This document shows, piece by piece, positions 51,694 through 58,917 of a stretch of DNA of 64,000 bases (position 1 is the stretch's first letter; every line of letters begins with the position of its first letter). The notes below the pieces were generated by a model, which was not told where the DNA came from, ran no database searches, and was given only the letters and a program-made list of their open reading frames with translations. The DNA lies in contig NZ_FNOV01000009.1 in assembly GCF_900107135.1 (NCBI RefSeq), positions 151,140-215,139 on the forward strand. The letters run 5' to 3'. Source of the stretch: Hymenobacter psychrophilus (GTDB taxonomy: Bacteria; Bacteroidota; Bacteroidia; Cytophagales; Hymenobacteraceae). The translations under genes were made by a program, and so were the position numbers.

Positions 51694-52254
51694 ATGTCCC
51701 GACTGCTGCTGGCGGCCCTGTTGCTTGCCACCACCGCTGCCGTTGCGCAAACTACTCCCGCCGCTATGCCCGTTACCTCTGCTGCTGCTGCTGTTTCGTC
51801 GCCGTTGCGCACGTATGCCCTGCGGCTGCGGCCGGGACAGGATTTGCGGCGCGAGCTGCTGGCCTTCGCGCAGGTCCATAATCTGCGGGCCGCCTGCATC
51901 CTGACGGGGGTTGGCAGCCTAACGACGACCACCCTCCGGCTGGCCAACCAGGAGGGCCCTACGGTGTACCAGGGGCACTTTGAAATCGTGTCGCTGGTCG
52001 GTACGCTCTCCGTCAATGGCAGCCACCTGCACCTGTCCGTAGCCGACTCGACGGGCCGCACATTGGGTGGGCATCTGCTCGATGGCAACAGTATCTACAC
52101 CACCGCCGAGCTGGTTATCGGTGAGCTGCCGGCCCTGGATTTCCGGCGCGAAACCGACCCCACCTTTGGTTACCAGGAGTTGGTAGTGCGGCCGGCTGCT
52201 TCGGAAGCTGCCCCCAGCAAGGCACCTGCCCCGGTTCGTAACCGTAAGAAATAG
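51694..52254 (+). CDS. Exported PPC/DUF296-domain protein
   Basis: A 186-residue protein with a signal peptide (MSRLLLAALLLATTAAVAQ) before a PPC/DUF296 domain. The domain runs about 36-165 with YALRLRPGQDLRRELLAFAQ, ILTGVGSLTTTTLRLANQ, SLVGTLSVNGSHLHLSVAD and GGHLLDGNSIYTTAELVIG. The metal-site histidines His111, His113 and His127 (SHLHLS, GGHLLDG) are present. In plants and bacteria such domains are usually cytoplasmic or nuclear DNA-binding partners, so export is odd. The C-terminus is basic (PVRNRKK). ATG at 51694 starts the signal peptide; an upstream ATG (51640) is less likely. Confidence 0.85.
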   Translation: MSRLLLAALLLATTAAVAQTTPAAMPVTSAAAAVSSPLRTYALRLRPGQDLRRELLAFAQVHNLRAACILTGVGSLTTTTLRLANQEGPTVYQGHFEIVSLVGTLSVNGSHLHLSVADSTGRTLGGHLLDGNSIYTTAELVIGELPALDFRRETDPTFGYQELVVRPAASEAAPSKAPAPVRNRKK

Positions 52255-52328
52255 CTCTTCCGGCTCAAAGCAGGGGCAACTACTTGAACGCTGGCTTCTT
52301 GCCGGGCGATGGTTATGTGGGTAGCCGG

Positions 52329-52361
52329 TTGCTTAATTAGTCGGCATGACGAGTAATTTTC
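52329..52361 (+). promoter_or_regulatory. Candidate promoter for the DUF4442 gene
   Basis: TTG at 52329-52331 and TAATTTTC at 52354-52361 (TAnnTTTG with the final G changed), 22 bp apart and 25 bp before the ATG. Confidence 0.45.
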
Positions 52362-52386
52362 GTTTCTTGTAGAAAACCCATTCGCC

Positions 52387-52902
52387 ATGCCCGACCACCC
52401 CGCAGCCGTTGCCGCGCCCGATGCTGCCCGCCTGGAGAAATTCCGCCGCGACATCAGCAACCCGCTCAAGCTGAAGCTATTTATGCTGCGCAAGCTGCCG
52501 ATGGCCTACCTGGCCGGCCTGCGCGTGGCCGAAGTACAGCCAACGCACTGCACCATCACGGTGCCCTACAAGTACCTGACGCAGAATCCGTTCCGGAGTA
52601 TCTACTTTGCCTGCCTGAGCATGGCCGCCGAAATGGCCAGTGGCCTATTGGCCATGATGCACGTACAGAGCGGCGCGCCGGTTTCCATGCTAGTCGTGGG
52701 CCTGGAGGCCGATTTCACCAAGAAAGCGGTGGGCCTCATCCGCTTCACCTGCCCCGACGGGGCGGCCATCGGCCAGGCCGTGGCCGAGAGCCGGGCCACC
52801 GGCGAGGGCCGCACCGTGCTGGCCACCAGCACCGGCCTCGACGAAACCGGCGACACGGTAGCCGTATTCCGGATTACGTGGTCGTTCCGGGCGAAGCGGT
52901 GA
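52387..52902 (+). CDS. DUF4442 hotdog-fold protein
   Basis: A 171-residue protein of the DUF4442 group, hotdog-fold relatives of acyl-CoA thioesterases. Features: LKLKLFMLRKLPMAYLAGLR near the N-terminus, the NPFRSIYFACLSMAAEMASG helix that normally carries the active-site region, and the strand VLATSTGLDETGDTVAVFRI at the C-terminus. The cytoplasmic substrate is unknown. It stands alone, downstream of the PPC gene and convergent with the DAC-domain gene. Its stop is followed by heptamer repeats and a long palindrome. Confidence 0.85.
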   Translation: MPDHPAAVAAPDAARLEKFRRDISNPLKLKLFMLRKLPMAYLAGLRVAEVQPTHCTITVPYKYLTQNPFRSIYFACLSMAAEMASGLLAMMHVQSGAPVSMLVVGLEADFTKKAVGLIRFTCPDGAAIGQAVAESRATGEGRTVLATSTGLDETGDTVAVFRITWSFRAKR

Positions 52903-52927
52903 ATGGTAGTGAATAGTGAACAGTGGG
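52900..52927. repeat. Heptamer repeats starting at the DUF4442 stop codon
   Basis: TGAATGG, TAGTGAA, TAGTGAA, CAGTGGG: four consecutive 7-mers in register beginning exactly with the TGA stop of the DUF4442 gene and running into the palindrome. The middle two are identical. Confidence 0.8.
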
Positions 52928-53070
52928 GAACGAAACCGGCTGTCATCCTAAGCGGAGCGAAGGACCTTATCACGTATAAACTACCGTAACAACGACTCGT
53001 TTTAGCGTAACAAGGTCCTTCGCTTCGCTCGGGATGACAGCCGGTTTCGTCCCCACTGTTCACTATTCAC
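52909..53070. repeat. Very long inverted repeat, family A variant
   Basis: Left arm from 52909 (GTGAATAGTGAACAGTGGGG...) pairs with the right arm ending at 53070 (...CCCCACTGTTCACTATTCAC). The core CTGTCATCC...AGGACCTT is that of the 30694 element. Arms are about 50 bp with few mismatches and include the heptamers on both sides. The right end overlaps the stop codon of the minus-strand DAC gene (53063-53065). Confidence 0.92.
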
Positions 53071-54625
53071 TAACCACGCCTTCTTTGGTGATGACGTCCA
53101 TCAGGCCGTCTTCGCTCACCACAATAGCCAGGCAGGGATAGGGGCTGCTTTCGACGTAGCGAATGGCCGAGTTGTAGCGGGCACCGCGGGTGCTGGTGCC
53201 GCGGCCGGTGGCCTTGCCATCCAAAATCACGCCGATGGAGTAACAAAAAGCGTCCGGATCGAGGAGCACGGCGCCGTCGATGGCCGTGACGAGGCGGGTA
53301 ATGAGCGGGGTGAGCGGCACGGGCTCGATGAGCGTGCACTGCAGCTTGAGGCGGTCGGCTTCGGCCAGGGCTTCGGTGGTAATGACGAGCAGCGTGCCGT
53401 GCTTCTGGCGGCTGGCTTCGAGCACCACGTCCCAGAGCTTTTCCACTTTGGCCGAATCGGTGAGCTCAAACGTGCGGCGCAGGTCGCGGCGGAACTTGGT
53501 GCGGTTGAGGCGGGCGCGGGGCAGGCTGGGGTTGCCATAGTGGGCGCGCATAAGCACCTGTCCGCCGTGCTGAAATTCCCAGGCGTAGTGGGTAATAAAG
53601 CTGATAACGAACAAGTCCTCCCGCGCAGCGTCGTACTGGCCGATTTGCCGGCCCAGCGCGTACACGTTTTCGCCGTCGGCCAGCAGGCTCACGTCGGAGG
53701 TCGTCATTTCGAGCAACTTGCGCACGGCCCGGTAATCGGTGAGCGGGGTGGGGCAGGTAAGGGCGAATACCTCCGAGAGGTTGGGGTGGCCGCGGCGGGC
53801 CAGTAGCAGCTTGCCCACGCCCTCGGCCCCCTCGTAGCGCAACGAGGAGATGGTGTTGCAGGTGGCAAACAGCTTGGTGGCCGCCGGATTCATGCCCATA
53901 TCCTGGGCCGGCGTGTCCATAAACAGCTTGCCCGCCGAGCGGATAATCTCGTCGGAGTCGCGGGGACGGATAAGCAGCCCCGAGCCTGGTTCGGGTTCGG
54001 TCAGCGACTTAATGCAGTCTTCGTTGAAGCGCAGAATGGCTGCCTGAATAAGCGAGTGGGGCAGCTGGCGACCATCGGTATAGTAGCGGTTGGGCTGCAG
54101 CGAAGGGTAGCTGTTGTACACCTTGCGGTTGAGCCGCAGTACGGGCATCACCGCAAAACGGCCGATCTGGGCCGGCCAACCGGCAAACGACAGCCGCTTG
54201 TCGGCGGCGTCGAGCACTTCCTGCACGGCCAGGCGCACGCCCCGGCCAAACTGCTTGCGCCGCTGCATGTCCTCGCTTTCGAGGTCGGGGTCGGATGGCT
54301 GCCAGTTTTGGGCCTGCTGCAGGGCTTGGCCCCGCTCCAGTACCTGCGCAAAATGGTGGGCGGGCACCGCTGAGTCGGCGGGCTCGAACTCGGCCGCCGC
54401 GTACAGGTCGTTATGCGTGCGCCCCACGGCCGTCAGGGGTAGCGCCAGCAGATACACGTAGGGGTCGAGGTCTTCGTCGAGGGCATCGAACAGGCCGTTG
54501 GCCACCGTTTGGGCTGCCTGCCGGAACCGCGCCTGATAGGGCCAGATAGGGTGGCTGGCGGGCAACGGCAAGGGTGTGCCAAAGGCAACGGGCGGGGCAG
54601 AAAGCAGCGGCAAAGGCGACAACAT
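53063..54625 (-). CDS. DAC (DisA_N-like) domain protein, DACNV-type
   Basis: A 520-residue cytoplasmic protein. The C-terminal 100 residues resemble the diadenylate cyclase fold: LITRLVTAIDGAVLLDPDAF has the DGA motif (450-452), and TSTRGARYNSAIRYVESS (477-495) occupies the place of the RHR motif of active c-di-AMP synthases, which here reads ARYNS. The first about 340 residues form a large domain, with YYTDGRQLPHSLIQAAILRF and TCNTISSLRYEGAEGVGKLL, unlike DisA's DNA-scanning part. I recall such chains being annotated as sensor-type DACNV proteins. Nucleotide binding is likely, while cyclase activity is uncertain. Confidence 0.8.
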   Translation of the reverse strand: MLSPLPLLSAPPVAFGTPLPLPASHPIWPYQARFRQAAQTVANGLFDALDEDLDPYVYLLALPLTAVGRTHNDLYAAAEFEPADSAVPAHHFAQVLERGQALQQAQNWQPSDPDLESEDMQRRKQFGRGVRLAVQEVLDAADKRLSFAGWPAQIGRFAVMPVLRLNRKVYNSYPSLQPNRYYTDGRQLPHSLIQAAILRFNEDCIKSLTEPEPGSGLLIRPRDSDEIIRSAGKLFMDTPAQDMGMNPAATKLFATCNTISSLRYEGAEGVGKLLLARRGHPNLSEVFALTCPTPLTDYRAVRKLLEMTTSDVSLLADGENVYALGRQIGQYDAAREDLFVISFITHYAWEFQHGGQVLMRAHYGNPSLPRARLNRTKFRRDLRRTFELTDSAKVEKLWDVVLEASRQKHGTLLVITTEALAEADRLKLQCTLIEPVPLTPLITRLVTAIDGAVLLDPDAFCYSIGVILDGKATGRGTSTRGARYNSAIRYVESSPYPCLAIVVSEDGLMDVITKEGVVSE

Positions 54626-54732
54626 AACGACGGGAAAGTAACGGAAATAGCCCGATGGCCGGCGGCCGGCCAGGTGGCAGGCGGATGCTTGGGGGCACGT
54701 TTTACTCTAAGCGGGCAGCACTACTGCCGGGC

Positions 54733-55527
54733 TTACAACGAGAACACAACCGGCAGCACCATCTTTTGCTTTACCGGCTGCCCTTTATATAAGGCGGGCT
54801 CCCACTTGGGCGCCGCCTTCAACAGCCGGACAGCCTCCTCATCGAGGCCCGAGCCCAGCGGCTTAATGGGCTTTATACCAGTGAGCGAGCCGTCCTTTTC
54901 GATGATGAATTCCATCATTACCCGGCCTTCTACTTTGCGCTGAAGGGCCAAGGCCGGGTACTTCTGGTTCTGCTGAATCCACTCGAAAAAGGCCTCCGTG
55001 CCGCCCACGGGACGGGCGGGCTGGTCGGCACTGACCACCTGGGTGGTGGCCCCAGCGGTGCTCGGCGCGGCGGGGGTGCCCGCGGCCGGAGCTGCCGGAG
55101 CGTCGCCGGGAATCTGGAAGCTGATGGGGACCGTAACGCGCTGGCGCACCACGCCGCCGCGGTGCTGGGCGGGCGTCCAGCGCGGGGCCGCCTTTATCAG
55201 CCGGATGGCCTCGACATCCAGGAGCGGGTGCAGGGGCTGGACCACGGCCACGTTGGAAATGGAGCCGGTTCTTTCAATCACGAACGTAACCGTAACGGTG
55301 CCCTGCGCCCCAGCCTGCAGGGCGGCGGTGGGGTACTGCTGGTTTTCTACTAGGTACTGACCAAAGGCTTCGAGGCCACCGGCGGGCTGGGCAGGCTTCT
55401 CCACCGCGTCGTAGATTTCGCTGGCGGGTGGGGCCTTGGGGTACTTGAGCTTCTGCTGGGCCGCGGCCGGCGCGAGGATGCCGTTGCTCAACAGCCCCAG
55501 CAGTAGGAATCGGAAGTAGTAGTTCAT
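54733..55527 (-). CDS. Periplasmic protein with two TonB_C domains
   Basis: A 264-residue exported protein (signal MNYYFRFLLLGLLSNGILAP, cleaved after AAAQ) carrying two TonB C-terminal domains: about 50-130 (FGQYLVENQQYPTAALQAGA, GTVTVTFVIERTGSISNVAV, HPLLDVEAIRLIKAAPRWTP) and about 175-264 (FEWIQQNQKYPALALQRKVE, GRVMMEFIIEKDGSLTGIKP, GLDEEAVRLLKAAPKWEPAL). There is no membrane helix, so it is not a classical TonB; tandem forms probably dock to TonB-dependent receptors or act as scaffolds. It stands alone. Confidence 0.88.
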   Translation of the reverse strand: MNYYFRFLLLGLLSNGILAPAAAQQKLKYPKAPPASEIYDAVEKPAQPAGGLEAFGQYLVENQQYPTAALQAGAQGTVTVTFVIERTGSISNVAVVQPLHPLLDVEAIRLIKAAPRWTPAQHRGGVVRQRVTVPISFQIPGDAPAAPAAGTPAAPSTAGATTQVVSADQPARPVGGTEAFFEWIQQNQKYPALALQRKVEGRVMMEFIIEKDGSLTGIKPIKPLGSGLDEEAVRLLKAAPKWEPALYKGQPVKQKMVLPVVFSL

Positions 55528-55717
55528 TAGGGCAAAAGGGCAAAATAAGGATTAATGAGGGCAGGTAGAGCTACAATAACTGAACCATCCGCCGACCAAG
55601 TTCGGGCTTCTGTTGTACAGTTCCCGCCACTGCCCGGCTTTGGGCCAAGAGAATCTTTCGTAGTTTCCGACCCCATCAGCCTTTAAAATCGGCCTTCCGC
55701 TACGAAACTTCGGAATT

Positions 55718-56434
55718 ATGAACAACAGCAAGTTAAGTGGCTTACTGGCCTGCGTAGGTCTGCTTGGAGGCTGCACAAAGGAAAAACTACCCCCGGCCGT
55801 AGTGTTAACGGGCAAAGTAGAGTTGGTCACGGAATTCGGAACGCCGGTGGTTGCCGGCAGCGGAATAAGTACGGAATCGATACAAGTGAAAACTGCCGTA
55901 GACAGCACCGCGACGGACCCCGATGGCCGTTATAAGGTGAGAGGAGCATCCAGGGCACAAACCCTGACCTTTGCCAAGACCTATATCGGCACGTATCGGA
56001 TGATAAACTACCTGCCGCAAAAAGGCCAGGAAGTACCCCTGGTGAAGCTAGGGGTTAGGCCATCTTATACCATTGCCAGTGCCTATGTGAAAGTAGGGGC
56101 GGATTCCGTGTACGTGCAAGGTGTGGTTGGTACAGAGAATATTCCGGGGTTGCCGCCCCGTCGACACCGGCTGTTCTTTCAATCCGGCCCGGTTTCGCCG
56201 CTCAATTATTCGCTGTCGGTTGGTGGAGAAACGAACATAGGGAACAATCGATATATTGATGCGGTTCCTTTCTCTCTGCTTCGCGCCGCCGGATTGCTGC
56301 CAGGCACGCCAATTCAGCTTAAAGTGTATGCCGATAATGCATACGCTGACACGTATCTGGACTCGACAGGGCAGAAGCTGGTCTATCCAGCCGTATCATA
56401 CTTTGGTTCCAATAACGTCATCTTCACCTACTAG
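55718..56434 (+). CDS. Hypothetical lipoprotein with carboxypeptidase-regulatory-like domain
   Basis: A 238-residue protein with the lipobox GLLGGC (Cys20) after MNNSKLSGLLACVGL. The mature part opens with a beta segment VVLTGKVELVTEFGTPVVAG, SIQVKTAVDSTATDPDGRYK and GASRAQTLTFAKTYIGTYR, the pattern of a carboxypeptidase-regulatory-like (CarboxypepD_reg) domain, followed by further strands to FGSNNVIFTY. Codon use is somewhat less GC-rich than in neighbours. It may be a surface lipoprotein; the partner is unknown. Confidence 0.8.
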   Translation: MNNSKLSGLLACVGLLGGCTKEKLPPAVVLTGKVELVTEFGTPVVAGSGISTESIQVKTAVDSTATDPDGRYKVRGASRAQTLTFAKTYIGTYRMINYLPQKGQEVPLVKLGVRPSYTIASAYVKVGADSVYVQGVVGTENIPGLPPRRHRLFFQSGPVSPLNYSLSVGGETNIGNNRYIDAVPFSLLRAAGLLPGTPIQLKVYADNAYADTYLDSTGQKLVYPAVSYFGSNNVIFTY

Positions 56435-56479
56435 GCACCTGTAGTCCTTACCTTCGCTGCTTCATCAGTAGCCGCTGCC

Positions 56480-58384
56480 GTGCCCGATTCTGCCGCTTAC
56501 CATCCGCTCAACCCAAACCCCGCCGACCTTTTCCAGGAGAACCTAAAGCACCATACGGCGCAGGAAAGCTATTTTGCCGGCCGGCACCGGGCCGTGGCGC
56601 TGGTGCGGCTGGCCGTGTTTGGGGTAGCCCTGGCCGGCTTGTGGCTGCTGCTGAGCGCGGGCCAGACCGCCGCCGCGCTGGGGCTGGCGCTGGCAGCCTA
56701 CCTGGTATTTATTGGCCTGGTGCGCTGGCACGAGGCCGTGGGCTACCGCCGCGAGCATCATCGGCTGCTGGCGCAAATCAACCAGGGCGAGCTGGCCCGG
56801 CTGGCCGGCGAGCTGGCCGGCTTCGACCCCGGCCGCCGCTACCTCGATGCCCAGCACCCCTACGCCGCCGACCTCGACGTATTCGGCGACCACTCGCTGT
56901 TTCAGCTCCTCAACCGCAGCACTTCGCGGCTAGGGCAAGACTGGCTGGCGGGCTGGCTACTGGCTCCGGCTGCGCCCGAAACGGTGCGCGAGCGGCAACA
57001 GGCCGCCGCCGAGCTGGCCCCCAACGTAGCCTGGCACCAGGAGTGGCAGGCCCGCGCCCGCCACTATCCGCGCCAGGAAACCGACCCGCGCCAGTTTGCC
57101 GGCTGGCTGCGCGAACCCGATTTTTTTGCCGGCCGTGGCTGGGTGCTGCCGCTGCTGGGGCTGCTGCCGCTGCTGGGGCTGGCGGGCGTGGTGCTGATGC
57201 TCGGCGGCTACGGGGCGCAGTGGCTGTTGCTGCTGCTACCGGCGGTGGCGCTCAACAGCGCTTTTGGCCAGGTGCGGGCCCGCTACTACGAGCATGCTAC
57301 CACCATGCGCGACGCACTGCGGGCCGCCCACGACCAGCTGGAGCACTTCGAAGCCGGCAGCTGGCAGAGCCCGACTCTGCAACGGCTGTACCGCACGCTG
57401 CATGAAACCGGCAACACGGCCGCCGCCCGGCTGCTCAAGCGTTTGAGCAACATTGCCGGCTGGTTTTCGGCCCGCCAGAACCCGGCCGTAGCGGGCGCGC
57501 TAAATACGTTGCTGCTCTGGGATTTGTGGGGTATCTGGCAGCTGGAACGCTGGAAGCGGCGCATTACGGGCGGCCTGGAGCCGCTGCTCGAAGCGGCCGC
57601 CGAGCTGGATGCGCTGGTGAGTCTGGCCGCTTTCCGGGCCGCCAATCCCGCTTTCATCGAACCCGACCTGTCGGCCCCGGCCCTGACGGTGGAAGCCGCC
57701 GCGCTGGGCCACCCGCTGCTGTTTGGCGGCGAGGGCGTGCGCAACGATTTTGCCACCACCGGCCCGGGCCAGACGGTGATTGTAACGGGCTCGAATATGG
57801 CCGGCAAAAGCACCTTTCTGCGCACCGTGGGCCTGAATCTGGTGCTGGCCCAGTCCGGCGCCGTAGTGGCGGCCGCTACCTTCCGTTGCGGCCCGGCCCA
57901 GGTGTTCACCGCCATGCGCAGCCACGACAACCTAGCCGAAAGCACCTCCTCGTTCTATGCCGAACTCAAGCGCCTGCGCCTGCTGCTGGATTTGACGGAG
58001 AAGGAAGAGTTGAAAGCCGATGATAAAGCGGGTTCGCCGGCCGCTACCGCCGCGGCGTCTACCAACGGCCGAAGCCCTATCCCGGTGTTCTACCTGCTCG
58101 ATGAGATTCTGAAGGGCACCAACTCGGCCGACCGCCACCGCGGGGCCCGGGCGCTGGTGTATCAGCTGCGCGAGCGAGCCGCCAGCGGCCTTATCAGCAC
58201 CCACGACCTGGAGCTGGCGGCCCTCGAAGCCGACCTGCCCGCGCACGTGCGCAACGTCAGCTTCAACTCCTACCTCAACCCCGACGGCACCCTGCGCTTC
58301 GACTACCACCTTACGCCCGGCGTCTGCCGCTCGTTCAATGCCAGCCAGCTTATGCGACTGATGGGAATAGACGTAGATTTTTAG
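56480..58384 (+). CDS. Membrane-anchored MutS-like ATPase
   Basis: A 634-residue protein, starting with GTG at 56480, that carries the C-terminal MutS ATPase domain without the mismatch-binding domain. Two hydrophobic hairpins (about 40-78 and 217-258) suggest membrane anchoring. In the ATPase: Walker A TGSNMAGKSTF (Gly437 to Ser444), TSSFYAELKRL, Walker B FYLLDEILKGTNS (Asp541, Glu542) and the GLISTHDLELA switch. A disordered insert (about 515-532, AGSPAATAAAS) separates two motifs. It is a MutS-family protein of unknown job, not classical repair MutS. Confidence 0.87.
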   Translation: MPDSAAYHPLNPNPADLFQENLKHHTAQESYFAGRHRAVALVRLAVFGVALAGLWLLLSAGQTAAALGLALAAYLVFIGLVRWHEAVGYRREHHRLLAQINQGELARLAGELAGFDPGRRYLDAQHPYAADLDVFGDHSLFQLLNRSTSRLGQDWLAGWLLAPAAPETVRERQQAAAELAPNVAWHQEWQARARHYPRQETDPRQFAGWLREPDFFAGRGWVLPLLGLLPLLGLAGVVLMLGGYGAQWLLLLLPAVALNSAFGQVRARYYEHATTMRDALRAAHDQLEHFEAGSWQSPTLQRLYRTLHETGNTAAARLLKRLSNIAGWFSARQNPAVAGALNTLLLWDLWGIWQLERWKRRITGGLEPLLEAAAELDALVSLAAFRAANPAFIEPDLSAPALTVEAAALGHPLLFGGEGVRNDFATTGPGQTVIVTGSNMAGKSTFLRTVGLNLVLAQSGAVVAAATFRCGPAQVFTAMRSHDNLAESTSSFYAELKRLRLLLDLTEKEELKADDKAGSPAATAAASTNGRSPIPVFYLLDEILKGTNSADRHRGARALVYQLRERAASGLISTHDLELAALEADLPAHVRNVSFNSYLNPDGTLRFDYHLTPGVCRSFNASQLMRLMGIDVDF

Positions 58385-58396
58385 GCTACAAGGCCT

Positions 58397-58804
58397 TTAA
58401 GCGCCCAGTTGCCGCTGGAAGTGCAGCTGCAGCAGGTCGCTTACTTTTTCTTTGGTGAGGGGTTTGCTGACCAGACCGGCAATAGACAGCTCATCGAGGC
58501 GAACCAGGTCGCGCGCATCCATGGTGGTCGTGAGCATGACCACCACCGTGGCGCCGCGCTGCTCGGCGGGCAGTTGCTGGTAGGCTTCCAAAAACTGCAT
58601 GCCGCTCATGCCGGGCATGTTTACATCGAGCAGGATGAGGGCGGGCGCGTCGGGGGTACCTTGGGCCAGCAGGCCGAGGGCCGCGGTGCCGCTTTCGGCT
58701 ACCAGCACGCGCTCGGCTACTTCCAGTTTGTTAAGTAGCAGCTCGTTGAGAAAGTTGTTGGTCTGGTCGTCGTCAATCAGCAGAATACTCGGTAGTTTTT
58801 CCAT
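58397..58804 (-). CDS. Response regulator (single receiver domain)
   Basis: A 135-residue stand-alone receiver. The acidic pocket is Asp11-Asp12-Asp13 (LLIDDDQTNNF), the phospho-acceptor is Asp60 in ALILLDVNMPGMSG, the Thr is in MLTTTMDARD and the Lys in LVSKPLTKEKV. With no output domain, it probably relays or signals by protein contact. ATG at 58804 (MEKLPSILLIDDDQ) is used; longer upstream codons are Pro/Gln-rich. It lies downstream of the histidine kinase on the same strand, so the kinase is the likely partner. Confidence 0.9.
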   Translation of the reverse strand: MEKLPSILLIDDDQTNNFLNELLLNKLEVAERVLVAESGTAALGLLAQGTPDAPALILLDVNMPGMSGMQFLEAYQQLPAEQRGATVVVMLTTTMDARDLVRLDELSIAGLVSKPLTKEKVSDLLQLHFQRQLGA

Positions 58805-58917
58805 AGGGTTGGGTGGTGGTTGTGCTGCTGGTTGATAACGACTTGTTGGCGATGGTTGGGTGTGGGGCAACTTACTTCGGGCGGCACAGCCTGGCCGGGA
58901 ACAGGTAGGGGAAGACG

